A program made the translations under genes and the position numbers. Below, piece after piece: positions 25,266-33,676 of a DNA stretch of 52,447 bases. This DNA is from JAUPKT01 sp964427855 (lineage in GTDB: Bacteria > Desulfobacterota > Desulfomonilia > Desulfomonilales > Desulfomonilaceae): assembly GCA_964427855.1 (NCBI GenBank), contig CAYRVH010000021.1:1-52447 (forward strand), written 5' to 3'. The notes under the pieces are model-generated. The model was not told where the DNA came from and did no database searches. It saw only the letters and a program-made list of their open reading frames with translations. How positions within the stretch are numbered: position 1 is the first letter of the stretch; each line of letters starts with the position of its first letter.

Positions 25266-25782
25266 TTTCTCTCGTTTCGGCTTTATACCCATCACCGGGC
25301 GCCCGCAATGAACCTTGCGCACCCGGTATTCCTTATTACATGCACTGGAATGAGCTGCCCCCGCATGTACGAGGATATACCTGTGAGGGGGAATGTGGTG
25401 GGCAACCCCGGAATGCGTAACATGTTGGGAAACCGGGGATAGTCGCGTTCAATTTTATGCGCCCTATTATGCGTTGCCTGCAGCATGCGAATGGTTGGCC
25501 CACCTTTCTGAAGCTCACGAGCGAAGGCTGTTGCCGTAAAGCTGATACTTTCCAACATTTCAAGTGAATCGAGAAATCTTGTCCCAGAGACGCAGATTTC
25601 TCAGTCGCTGCCATGCACTTGATTCGAGCCTGGCTCCTTGGAAACGACAAGAGGTCATCTGTCCTGACTCTTAAAGACGTTTTGGAACGGACTCATCAAC
25701 TCCATGATGCGGAAGCCATTCCTTCAAAATCTCCATAGGCACTATAGCTTCTGGGAGCAAAAGAGAACCTCTCGATAGGCAG
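25266..25782. other. Stretch without a gene between MoaD-like and siroheme-protein genes
   Basis: Frames are open on the minus strand but their translations look random. It contains a degenerate copy of the palindromic element at 25561-25662. No promoter or RNA recognised. Confidence 0.6.
25561..25662. repeat. Dispersed intergenic palindromic element, copy 3 (degenerate)
   Basis: TCGAGAAATCTTGTCCC ... GCAGATTTCTCAGTCGC and GATTCGAGCCTGGCTCC ... resemble the paired arms of the element at 22739-22866, with several changes. Confidence 0.5.
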
Positions 25783-26592
25783 CTACGTTGTAGAGGCCTC
25801 ATGGAGTGATTCAATGTGTTCGATCCCAACACGCTCCACGATCTCGCCCAGTCTTTCCCCTCTTTGGCTGTGTGTAACATAGAAATCCAGTATGCGTTCA
25901 ATAAGTTCGAATAGTTCAGCAGCAGAAAAAATGCCATTTAACTCGGATGCCAATCTCGGGCGTCTCCCCAACTTTCCGCCAATCATTATTCTGAATCCTT
26001 CTCTGCCGGTCACGAGCGTCTCGTTCGGGCAAGCCTTGACGCACTGCCCGCAGGAAACGCATTTGGTCGCGTCGATCACGGGCCAATGCGTATGAGGTGT
26101 TACGGCGACTGCGTGCTCGAGACAGGCGTCCGCGCACAGCTCGCACAACGTGCATTCATGCGGGCCAAGAACAGGTTCAGCGGCAGCAATGATCCCAATA
26201 TCGCAGATCTGAGGTCTTGAGCAGGCATTGGGGCAGTCCGAAATTGAAACGCTGAATTCGTGATGAAATTTGAGAGGACCTTGCACCTTTGACTTGAGAA
26301 AAGACTTTAGGTTTCTGTTCCTTAAGATTTCTTCAACTTTTTCCGAAAACCCCCTTTCGTTGCTGATTCTATTAGGACACCCGCTTGGACCAAAACATGT
26401 CTCAACACGATATCCTTTCACATCGTCTTCCATTTTTCGCAGATAATTCTGCTTCACCGCTTGGACAAGCTGAAGTGTCACTTCTGTCGAGCCGGCCGCT
26501 TGGGCTTCCATTTCGATTTTTTTTCTGACCTTTCTTCTGACGAAAAAAGGAACTTTGGCTATCGCCTCTTCGGCGTCCATACTCCAACGCAT
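25783..26592 (-). CDS. Compact siroheme-type sulfite/nitrite reductase-like protein with two ferredoxin motifs
   Basis: A 269-residue cytoplasmic protein in three parts. Residues 3-45 (KVPFFVRRKVRKKIEMEA) match the PCP_red helical domain seen in protochlorophyllide reductase. The half nitrite/sulfite reductase domain has the cluster cysteines C66-x5-C72 (CFGPSGC) and C120-x3-C124 (CPNAC), the form that binds a coupled 4Fe-4S-siroheme. Then two 4Fe-4S motifs follow: C147/150/153/157 and C178/181/184/188. It is about a third of a true sulfite reductase, like the small Dsr-like proteins of methanogens. It starts 23 bases after the AOR stop and is likely an electron-transfer or reductase partner of that enzyme. 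Substrate unknown; sulfite reduction is not shown. Confidence 0.86.
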   Translation of the reverse strand: MRWSMDAEEAIAKVPFFVRRKVRKKIEMEAQAAGSTEVTLQLVQAVKQNYLRKMEDDVKGYRVETCFGPSGCPNRISNERGFSEKVEEILRNRNLKSFLKSKVQGPLKFHHEFSVSISDCPNACSRPQICDIGIIAAAEPVLGPHECTLCELCADACLEHAVAVTPHTHWPVIDATKCVSCGQCVKACPNETLVTGREGFRIMIGGKLGRRPRLASELNGIFSAAELFELIERILDFYVTHSQRGERLGEIVERVGIEHIESLHEASTT

Positions 26593-26615
26593 TCCACACT
26601 CCCTGACCGACTACG

Positions 26616-28490
26616 TCAAATGTGCTCGAGCGCAGCGGCCTCGTCTGCCATGCCGTGGTCAACGAGCGTCTGTTTCGAGGGGATGCCTTTTTCCTCATCC
26701 AGCCCCATGAGCTTATAGAACTTGTCTTTCATGCCTTGGAAATTGATTTCTATTCCCTCCGGCGCGCCGTCAACGGCTGGCTGCAGCAGCCTGTCAGAGA
26801 GCGAGTCGTCCCTGGCCGTCAATCCATAGCGGTAGTTGAGCAGCCGGTGGAGGTAAAAGACTCGGCGGCCTGATTTCATCATTTCATTTATGTCCCAATC
26901 ATAACCAGCTACAGTATTGAAGAGGGTGACCCATTCCGGTATGGTGATTTCCCTGTCCGCGAATTGGCAGTAGCACGCGCTGTTCTCGATACTCCCAAGG
27001 GCCGTAGCGATGCATGCTGTTTCAGCCTTGTATTCATCGGACAAGGGTTCCAGCTCGTATTCAAAGCCAATCTCCGGGTAATAGCAGGCCCCCATTTCCA
27101 TGAACAGCATAGGATAGGCCACGTGGCACGCCCCGCGATGGCTTATGGCGTAAGCGAGCGCCAGGCCATGACCGCCTCCTCTGGGATCGTGCATGGGGGC
27201 TTCTAACCCTTTGCTGTGCACAACATAGCGCTCGGAACCTTTCCCTACACTCCTTGCAGCGGACACGCTGCCCTCGGCCAAAAGATTGCCAAGCGGCTCC
27301 TTTCGATAGGCGATGGCAGGCAAGACGCTGTCGATAACCGTCTGCATATCTCCCCAGTGGAGAGCTATCCCTCCGGTATCCTTTAAGGTTAATGCGCCCT
27401 TTTCGAAGGCCTCCATTGCCCATGCTATGGCCGCGCCCGCGGAGATGGTGTCCAAGCCCAATTCATTGCATACGCGGCCAGCCTTGCATGTTGCGGCCAA
27501 ATCCATTGAACCGAGCAAGGCGCCGAAGGCCACAATAGTCTCGTATTCGGGCCCGGGACTTTTGGGAATGGAAAACGCGCCCTCTTTTACCTCAACGATT
27601 CTTTTGCACGCCACGCCGCAAAACGCGCATTGGCCATGGTGTACAAGATACTTCTCTGTCAAGGTGCTGCCAGTGAGCGCTTCAGCCATTTCCTCCCAAA
27701 AGTTGGACTGGAAATTACGGATCGGTACATCGCCGGTATGGACGCCGCCCTCTAAATTTGCAGCAGTACCGTTTTCGTGCAACACAGTCGAAGCTAACGC
27801 TTCCTTGATTTTCTTGTTCAGCTTCCTGCGCAGTATATTGAATGAATGAGGGTCCTTGAGCTTCAATTCCTTCTTTGTCCCCTTCACAACAATAGCCTTG
27901 AGATTTTTGGAACCTATCACTGCGCCGTATCCGGCTCGCCCATAGGCATGATGGCCTTCATTCAGGATGCAGGCGTACCTGACGAGATTCTCGCCGGCTG
28001 GGCCGATCGCCAAGGTTCTGACATCCTTACCGAATTGTTTCCGCAGATCGGAGATGGTCAAAAGGATGCCCTTTCCCCAATGTTCCTGCGCATCCACGAG
28101 GTGTATCGCGTCGTCATTGATAGTCACGATTACAGGCTTTTCAGACTTACCTCGGATCATGATCCCATCATACCCTGCAAACCTCAATTCTGGCGCGAAA
28201 TAGCCTCCGCAGGAAGAATCGCCCCAATGGCCTGTCAACGGAGAACAGCCCGCTGCGCACCCAGGACTGGCGCCGGAGAGTCGCAATCCCGCAAAGGGGC
28301 CGAGGGTGAAGATAAGCAAAGCTTCCGGCGACAACGGGGCCGCCGAGAAACTCCCTCTGTCCCAGAACAGCCTCGCCGCTAGACCGCTTCCTCCTATGTA
28401 CTTACGGTAGTAGCTTTCGGGAGGCGATAATATATCTACCGTGCGTGCGGTGAGATCGAGGTCAATGATGCGCCCGGTGTTTCCCCACAT
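26616..28490 (-). CDS. Aldehyde:ferredoxin oxidoreductase family tungstoenzyme
   Basis: A 624-residue enzyme that oxidises aldehydes to acids with ferredoxin, or the reverse, using a tungsten-bispterin and one 4Fe-4S cluster. Signs: YIGGSGLAARLFWDRG at the N-terminus, GPFAGLRLSGASPGCAAG, YGRAGYGAVIGSKNLKAI, cluster cysteines C288, C291 and C295 (CAFCGVAC) plus C341 (VCNELGLDTIS), and DPRGGGHGLALAYA. The ATG at 28490 is chosen for GGAGGTG 7 bases upstream; a TTG at 28508 is open but poorer. It is not clearly BamB of the class II benzoyl-CoA reductase, as no bamC-I genes follow. Neighbours (Fe-alcohol dehydrogenase, SCP2, siroheme protein) suggest an alcohol-aldehyde-acid route. Confidence 0.94.
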   Translation of the reverse strand: MWGNTGRIIDLDLTARTVDILSPPESYYRKYIGGSGLAARLFWDRGSFSAAPLSPEALLIFTLGPFAGLRLSGASPGCAAGCSPLTGHWGDSSCGGYFAPELRFAGYDGIMIRGKSEKPVIVTINDDAIHLVDAQEHWGKGILLTISDLRKQFGKDVRTLAIGPAGENLVRYACILNEGHHAYGRAGYGAVIGSKNLKAIVVKGTKKELKLKDPHSFNILRRKLNKKIKEALASTVLHENGTAANLEGGVHTGDVPIRNFQSNFWEEMAEALTGSTLTEKYLVHHGQCAFCGVACKRIVEVKEGAFSIPKSPGPEYETIVAFGALLGSMDLAATCKAGRVCNELGLDTISAGAAIAWAMEAFEKGALTLKDTGGIALHWGDMQTVIDSVLPAIAYRKEPLGNLLAEGSVSAARSVGKGSERYVVHSKGLEAPMHDPRGGGHGLALAYAISHRGACHVAYPMLFMEMGACYYPEIGFEYELEPLSDEYKAETACIATALGSIENSACYCQFADREITIPEWVTLFNTVAGYDWDINEMMKSGRRVFYLHRLLNYRYGLTARDDSLSDRLLQPAVDGAPEGIEINFQGMKDKFYKLMGLDEEKGIPSKQTLVDHGMADEAAALEHI

Positions 28491-28511
28491 AGCTTGCACC
28501 TCCGCCAAGGC

Positions 28512-28931
28512 TCATTTCAATATTTTGTCTTCCCAACCCATGTCCTTGAGGACTTCGTTGTAAATCGCTGCCACCTTTTTCAGCTTTGGGGCCAGCTTCA
28601 GGAGTCCTGTCGCTGAACCTTTCACCCTTATCTTGCGCCTGGTGATCGCCATCACGGGGTTGAGTTTGTTGGACCACGAGCGATGCGCATCGTCGGCGGA
28701 GAGGCTCATGATCAAGTCAGGGTCCTCAGAAGGTTTCCCTTGGGCCACAACCATGGGGTCTTTACGAGCATCTACATGGAATGAGCAGTTTGGGCCGTCT
28801 TCAGTATAATCGAACCATATGAGCTGATTCACCTTCCGAAGTCCCTGCGCGAGCTCTGGATCCTCTTGCGCCCTGCGGAAAAGCTCTAAGAAAGCGTTTA
28901 TTGGTTCGGTTTCGTCTTTCCAGTACTCCAT
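28512..28931 (-). CDS. SCP2-type sterol-carrier domain protein
   Basis: A 139-residue protein of the SCP2/UbiJ-like fold, which binds long hydrophobic ligands or acyl-CoA in a tunnel. Visible: SFHVDARKDPMVVAQGKP, PDLIMSLSADDAHRSW and the C-terminal KIRVKGSATGLLKLAPKLKK. A GAGGAGG site precedes the ATG. It lies between the Fe-alcohol dehydrogenase (18 bases) and the AOR gene (21 bases), so it is very likely co-made. A carrier for a hydrophobic alcohol, aldehyde or acid used by the neighbours is a reasonable guess. Confidence 0.85.
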   Translation of the reverse strand: MEYWKDETEPINAFLELFRRAQEDPELAQGLRKVNQLIWFDYTEDGPNCSFHVDARKDPMVVAQGKPSEDPDLIMSLSADDAHRSWSNKLNPVMAITRRKIRVKGSATGLLKLAPKLKKVAAIYNEVLKDMGWEDKILK

Positions 28932-28949
28932 GGAGGTCCTCCTCGTTTT

Positions 28950-30167
28950 TTATAGGGCTTTGACAAAAAGTTGCCGAATATCCTCTTCTTCGGCGTACCT
29001 GGGGTTGTAGCTTATCTGGCCATCTGCTGCTGCGAGCTCTACGAGCGGAGCAAGCAATTCCGGTTCNNNNNNNNNNNNNNNNNNNNNNNNNNNNNNAAAG
29101 TCGCCGAGCGTTTCCATGAGGCCAATCTCCGTTTTCAAGTCATTCACCGCGTGAAGAGCCTGGGCAGCCCCTTCCTCCGGGCACACACCAGCAGGGGAAA
29201 GTCCCGCGGCTTCCGCAACGAGCATGTAGCGAACCGGGGCCGCCTCGAGATTGAATTCCATGACGACGGGCAACATGATGGCATTGGCGAGACCGTGGGG
29301 GATTCCTAAAATGGCCCCAAGCGCGTGGGCGCATGCGTGACACGCCCCNNNNNNNNNNNNNNNNNNNNNNNNNATCCCCGCCATGGTTGCTGCGATAAGC
29401 ATGTTCCCGCGTGCCTCGATGTCATCAGGATGGTTCACTGCTATGGGCAGGTATCTGAAGATGAGCCGAATGGCGTGGAGGCCGAGCGCGTCGGAGATAG
29501 GCTGCGCGCCGGTCGAAGTGAACCCCTCTATAGCGTGGGTAAGGGCATCCATGCCAGTAAATGCCGTGATCTTGGGCGGCAGCCCCACCGTGAGTTCAGG
29601 GTCAAGCATAGCCAAGTCGGCGTTGCAGTAGGGATGCGTCACCGAAAGTTTTGCCTGGGCCTGGGTGTCCAATACCACAAGGGCGTTCGTCACTTCGCAG
29701 CCGGTGCCGGCAGTGGTGGGAAACGCGACGTGCGGCGGCAGTCGCAACGCCCCTTCCCACAGGCCAGCCTGATCTGCAAATGGTTGAAAATCGTCTCCAT
29801 CATGGCCGATGAGAATATTGACCGCTTTGGCGGTATCAAGGACGCTTCCGCCTCCTACTGCCACCATGCAATCCGCATGATGGGCGCGATAAAAATGAGC
29901 CCCTTCGTTGATAATGTCAATTCGCGCATCCTGTTCAATGCCGTCGAAAAGCCCTGCAAAGGTTAGGCTCGATCCTTCTATGGCTTCGATTACCTGCTGG
30001 GCAACGCCGGCTTGGACTACTCCCTTATCTGAATAGACCGCCACTCTGCGCCCTCCCAACTGTTCCAATTCAAAAGCCAGTTCCTTTCTCACCCCAGGCG
30101 AATACATGATGCGAGGCCGGTTTACCCATGTGAAAAATGGTTCAAATGCAATCTCAGGCCAATTCAT
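28950..30167 (-). CDS. Iron-containing alcohol dehydrogenase with two assembly gaps
   Basis: A group III alcohol dehydrogenase of about 405 residues (nominal, with gaps). The Rossmann part has VAVGGGSVLDTAKAVN and PTTAGTGCEVTN; the metal part has TGMDALTHAIEGF and HACAHALGAILGIPHGLANA, giving the Asp and three His iron ligands. It oxidises primary alcohols or reduces aldehydes with NAD(P). Bases 29067-29096 and 29349-29373 are N; both keep the frame. The ATG at 30167 has GAGGGGG upstream; the longer open frame to 30347 is not family-like. It is the first gene of the operon leading to SCP2, AOR and the siroheme protein. Confidence 0.92.
   Translation of the reverse strand: MNWPEIAFEPFFTWVNRPRIMYSPGVRKELAFELEQLGGRRVAVYSDKGVVQAGVAQQVIEAIEGSSLTFAGLFDGIEQDARIDIINEGAHFYRAHHADCMVAVGGGSVLDTAKAVNILIGHDGDDFQPFADQAGLWEGALRLPPHVAFPTTAGTGCEVTNALVVLDTQAQAKLSVTHPYCNADLAMLDPELTVGLPPKITAFTGMDALTHAIEGFTSTGAQPISDALGLHAIRLIFRYLPIAVNHPDDIEARGNMLIAATMAGXXXXXXXXXGACHACAHALGAILGIPHGLANAIMLPVVMEFNLEAAPVRYMLVAEAAGLSPAGVCPEEGAAQALHAVNDLKTEIGLMETLGDFXXXXXXXXXXEPELLAPLVELAAADGQISYNPRYAEEEDIRQLFVKAL
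29067..29096. other. Assembly gap (30 N)
   Basis: Run of N in the C-terminal part of the iron alcohol dehydrogenase gene; length keeps the frame. Confidence 0.99.
29349..29373. other. Assembly gap (25 N)
   Basis: Run of N just before the metal-binding HACAHALG stretch of the iron alcohol dehydrogenase gene; the frame is kept on both sides. Confidence 0.99.
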
Positions 30168-30466
30168 GAAACGATCCCCCTCTGCCATGCAGCGAAATAA
30201 CACGAGATGATCCACAATATACACGGATTCGTCCTGCGTTGAATCTTTTTTTACGAGCGGCTGGGAAATAATGTGGCACTGGCCCTGCCTGCGGAACTGG
30301 TCACTCGATGCGATTCGCCCTGCCTGGAGACGGCGCAAGGCTCTCACAGCCCGGCCCCCCCTCCTGTCAAAAATATATGCACTTGGCCGCCCTCAAAACC
30401 AGCGTTGCGTTGGGATCGATCCAATTGCTTTGACGTCATGCTGCGTTTGGAGTTATTGTCTCGGTC

Positions 30467-31444
30467 ATGAAAAGCCCTCGTACCAACATTCAAGTCGGCG
30501 TGGTCGGCGTAGGTTCCATGGGACAACACCATGCACGAGTGTGGTCGAAAATGCCGCGCGTGGACTTCGTGGGAGTGCATGATCCTGATAAAGAACGAGC
30601 CGCCGAAATATGCGGGCGATTTGGCGGCCGAGCCTTTGCCAAACTGGAGGATATGCTTGACTATGTAGAGGCTGTCACGATTGCCGCCCCTACGACGCTT
30701 CACGCCGAGTTGGCCGCAAAATGCCTAGAAAAAGACTGTCATGTCTTGGTTGAGAAACCCTTGGCTCACAGCGTCAGGAGCGCCGAAGAGTTGGTAGAGG
30801 AGGCCAAGGCAAGGGGCAAAACGCTTATGGTCGGTCACATCGAGCGGTATAATCCCGCTGTCCAAGCGCTTCTCGAGCGTCTGGCTTGCGTAGCTGAACC
30901 TGTGCTCGCCATAGACGCCCGAAGACTAAGCCCTTTTGACGGCTCCCGATGCTTGGACGTGGACGTCCTGCATGACTTGCTCGTGCACGACTTAGACCTA
31001 GCCCTGGAAATCGGCAATTCCGATGTTGTGCACATCTCCGCCGTGGGACGATCCGTATTTTCGGACAAGCTCGATATATCCCATGTGCGTATTCTTTTCG
31101 CAAACGAAACGTGGGCAACCTTTACCACGGCAAAATGCTCCCCAAAAAAGATGCGTTCACTCACGGTATGCACTCCGAGCAGACTGCTGGAGGCGGATAT
31201 GCTCAGCCGAAGCCTCGTAATTCACACGGCCCATGAGCTCCCTGCCGTGGGGTCGCGCTCATGCTCCATGACCGACATTGAGCGCCAGAATGTGGCGGTG
31301 GAGGACAAAGAACCTCTGCGAGTGGAATTGGAAGATTTCGTTTCAGCGATTGTTGACGCACGGCCACCCATTGTGGACGGCGCGCGAGGACTCAAGGTTC
31401 TCAAGGCCCTTGAAGCCATTGCGAAAGTTCTTCGATCTCCATAG
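30467..31444 (+). CDS. Gfo/Idh/MocA-family sugar dehydrogenase
   Basis: A 325-residue NAD(P)-dependent oxidoreductase. N-terminal Rossmann fold with VGVVGVGSMGQHHARVW; then the family lysine in VLVEKPLAHS and VGHIERYNPAV, and the active-site region VLHDLLVHDLDLALEI. The HxERxNPA and HDLDL motifs are like those of UDP-GlcNAc 3-dehydrogenase (GnnA), which makes amino-linked lipid A precursors, but no lpx gene is near, so the substrate stays open. It is divergent from the alcohol dehydrogenase operon. No good ribosome site before the ATG. Confidence 0.86.
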   Translation: MKSPRTNIQVGVVGVGSMGQHHARVWSKMPRVDFVGVHDPDKERAAEICGRFGGRAFAKLEDMLDYVEAVTIAAPTTLHAELAAKCLEKDCHVLVEKPLAHSVRSAEELVEEAKARGKTLMVGHIERYNPAVQALLERLACVAEPVLAIDARRLSPFDGSRCLDVDVLHDLLVHDLDLALEIGNSDVVHISAVGRSVFSDKLDISHVRILFANETWATFTTAKCSPKKMRSLTVCTPSRLLEADMLSRSLVIHTAHELPAVGSRSCSMTDIERQNVAVEDKEPLRVELEDFVSAIVDARPPIVDGARGLKVLKALEAIAKVLRSP

Positions 31445-31528
31445 ACGATCTTGGTCACGCATCAGCGCGGTAAGGCGTGGCGTTCCCCCTTGCGGCCCAG
31501 GCACAAACGAGGCTGGTTGCCTACCCGT

Positions 31529-32407
31529 TCATAACACCTTGTTCAAGCCGTATTCTATAATGCCAGTTGCGCCTGCCTTAATCAACTTCGGCAGCAAGGA
31601 CCGCACGACCTCTTCTGAAACAACGGACTCCACGGAAAACCAATCTGATTTGTAGAGGCCGGCGACTGTCGGCGCGTTGAGCGAAGGGAGCAAGTTCACG
31701 ACTCCCTCGAGTTTGTCTGACGGCACATTCATCTTCAATCCAACCATCTTGCGAGCCTCCAGAGCAGCCTGTAGGAGCAAGTGGATTTGGTCTATTTTTT
31801 CCCGCTTGAATGGATCCGCGTACGCTTTGTGATTCGCAATCAACTGGGTGTTGGTGGTGAGCAGCGTGTGTATGATTTTGAGCCCGTTTGCCCGCAGAGT
31901 GCTTCCCGTCTCGGTCACGTCCACAATGGCGTCTACCACCCCTTCGTTTACCTTGGCCTCGGTGCTGCCCCACGAGAATTCCACCTCGACTTCGATGCCG
32001 CGCTCGGCAAAAAAGCGACGAGTAACGCCCACCAGTTCGGTTGCAATACGTTTGCCATGGAGATCCTCTGGGACTCGATATTCAGATTCAGCGTCAACCG
32101 CCAGTACCCACCGGGCTGGATTTTGAGAGACCTTCGAGTACACCAGATCGTCAATCACCTTTACATCAGATTCATTCTCCAATATCCAGTCCTTACCAGT
32201 CAGACCAGCATCAAACGTTCCCGATTCTACGTACCGAGAAATCTCCTGAGCTCTCAGACGAGCCATGACGATCTCGTCGTCATCCACGCTGGGGAAATAA
32301 CTCCTTGGTGAGACGGTTATGTTCCACCCAGCCCTTTTGAACAAATCTATGGTAGCCTGTTCCAGACTGCCCTTCGGTATGACCAAACGTAAAGGGTCTT
32401 TATTCAT
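31529..32407 (-). CDS. hisG: ATP phosphoribosyltransferase, long form
   Basis: First enzyme of histidine synthesis: joins ATP and PRPP. At 292 residues it is the long HisG with catalytic domains (LRLVIPKGSLEQATIDLF, DAGLTGKDWI, VDAIVDVTETGSTLRANGL with the PRPP loop) and a C-terminal regulatory domain (about 215-292), so it needs no HisZ and should be inhibited by histidine. The ATG at 32407 follows GAGGA inside the end of hisI and overlaps it by 8 bases; a TTG at 32419 is less likely. It ends the small operon. Confidence 0.95.
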   Translation of the reverse strand: MNKDPLRLVIPKGSLEQATIDLFKRAGWNITVSPRSYFPSVDDDEIVMARLRAQEISRYVESGTFDAGLTGKDWILENESDVKVIDDLVYSKVSQNPARWVLAVDAESEYRVPEDLHGKRIATELVGVTRRFFAERGIEVEVEFSWGSTEAKVNEGVVDAIVDVTETGSTLRANGLKIIHTLLTTNTQLIANHKAYADPFKREKIDQIHLLLQAALEARKMVGLKMNVPSDKLEGVVNLLPSLNAPTVAGLYKSDWFSVESVVSEEVVRSLLPKLIKAGATGIIEYGLNKVL

Positions 32408-32771
32408 CGATGTCCTCAACAGCTCCGTCTGAGGTGATTCGGCGATAAAAACAGCTCCACCGTCTTGTGTGGCAGGCGCCTTGACCCTGCTGATCTACGA
32501 GCAACAGAATGGTGTCCTCGTCGCAATCAAGAAGGACGTCTTGCACTAGTTGGATATCGCCGGACGTTTGACCCTTGCGCCAAAGCTCTTGACGTGAGCG
32601 ACTCCAGTAGCACGCGCGGCCTTCTCGCAGCGTTGTTTCCAGCGCCTCAGCGTTCATGTACGCCATCATCAAGACCTTACCAGTCTTCACGTCCTGCGCA
32701 ATAGCAGGAACAAGGCCATTTCCCTTGACGAAATTCACGAGTTCCGCAAGCGCTGCCTGACTGAGCGCCAT
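32400..32771 (-). CDS. hisI: Phosphoribosyl-AMP cyclohydrolase
   Basis: Opens the adenine ring of phosphoribosyl-AMP in histidine synthesis, with zinc. The 123-residue protein has WRKGQTSGDIQLVQDVLLD, the Asp cluster DCDEDT and the Zn-cysteine end GACHTRRWSCFYRR. No HisE domain is fused, so phosphoribosyl-ATP pyrophosphohydrolase must be separate. ATG 32771 is chosen (GAGGAGG at 7 bases); ATG 32777 is too close to that site. It overlaps the upstream gene's stop by a few bases and hisG by 8. Confidence 0.95.
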   Translation of the reverse strand: MALSQAALAELVNFVKGNGLVPAIAQDVKTGKVLMMAYMNAEALETTLREGRACYWSRSRQELWRKGQTSGDIQLVQDVLLDCDEDTILLLVDQQGQGACHTRRWSCFYRRITSDGAVEDIDE

Positions 32772-32773
32772 TA

Positions 32774-33160
32774 TCATTCCTCCTCAGAACCGGACAAGAA
32801 ATCTTGTTCCATGGCCCGCAGAATACTACTGATGACCTGGGCGCCAATCTGCACAACCTGAGGTTCCATGGTCCCATCGAGCAACCCTTTCAAAAGCTTG
32901 TTCAGCAATATCACGCCGTCGCGGGGATTCTGTATGAGAAAATCCGATGAAGTCTGATTCGATACAATATCCGTTATCGAAGACGGGGTTGGCCTGACTC
33001 TCTCATCACGTCCAAGAGCGATACCCCTTGACTTGAGGATGTCTTCAAAGATGTGCAACGCTTCAGGCGTATAGTCGTCTCGCTCTTCTTTCAATATCCT
33101 CAGAATTTCTTCGCTGGACAGCGCTTCCAGCCGTTCTCTGTCAATCGAATATCCGCGCAT
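32774..33160 (-). CDS. Conserved hypothetical protein upstream of hisI
   Basis: A 128-residue, mostly helical, acidic cytoplasmic protein. The first 50 residues (LSSEEILRILKEERDDYTPE) look like a short helical domain; the rest (FLIQNPRDGVILLNKLLKGL) is another helical part. I do not recognise a function. It is translationally coupled to hisI (its TGA lies inside the hisI ribosome site region) and has GGAGAA before its ATG. A small lipoprotein gene precedes it by 35 bases. Confidence 0.75.
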   Translation of the reverse strand: MRGYSIDRERLEALSSEEILRILKEERDDYTPEALHIFEDILKSRGIALGRDERVRPTPSSITDIVSNQTSSDFLIQNPRDGVILLNKLLKGLLDGTMEPQVVQIGAQVISSILRAMEQDFLSGSEEE

Positions 33161-33195
33161 TTAATTTCTCCGATTGGTAGGGGCTCCCTCCAAAA

Positions 33196-33336
33196 TTATT
33201 TCACCACCATGTCAAGCATCTTGACTGTTTGATCGTCGCGTTCCCAGTCCATCTTATCCATCCAATCCCAGATCTTTTTGGCTGAACAGCCGCCTAGCAA
33301 GAGCGCAAGCAGACAGATTGCTGCAAACTTTTTCAT
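33196..33336 (-). CDS. Small lipoprotein, 46 residues
   Basis: A short gene seen on the minus strand. It begins MKKFAAICLLALLLGGCSAK: a signal peptide with the lipobox LGGC (Cys17 lipidated), then a 29-residue mature part rich in Trp, Asp and Met (IWDWMDKMDWERDD). AGGA lies about 9 bases before the ATG. It precedes the hypothetical-hisI-hisG genes on the same strand with a gap of 35 bases. It should be anchored in a membrane facing the periplasm. Function unknown. Confidence 0.75.
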   Translation of the reverse strand: MKKFAAICLLALLLGGCSAKKIWDWMDKMDWERDDQTVKMLDMVVK

Positions 33337-33676
33337 CGCTTTGTCCTGTGATGCCAATAATCCGATCCATGTCGCGTCTTACGATGATTCATCATAGCAT
33401 TCCCCCTGTGGCCAAATCAATGGGGCGAAATGAAAAATAAACAACTACATTATAAAATAAATTTAACAGACTGATAGAATTATATGTTCCATATCTAGAT
33501 ACTGTGTGATATCATAGTGCACAACGATGTCATGCGTACAGCGTCCACAGCAGGGCAAAAGGCATGCCAAGGGCCTGCTTCGTGGCAATACGCGAGTCAC
33601 TATTGACGGAGATGCTCACAAAACCATGCATCCAAGATTCAGCACAGTGAAGAAATCACCCGCCAACTCGTTGTTC
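33337..33676. other. Divergent intergenic region
   Basis: AT-rich for this genome between 33430 and 33520. The frame of the next gene is open from 33527 but the upstream part does not look like protein. No operator that I would defend. Confidence 0.5.

Noticed and set aside
26616..28490. AOR as BamB of class II benzoyl-CoA reductase
   Set aside because: No BamC-I-type genes follow; its partners are an alcohol dehydrogenase, SCP2 and a siroheme protein instead.
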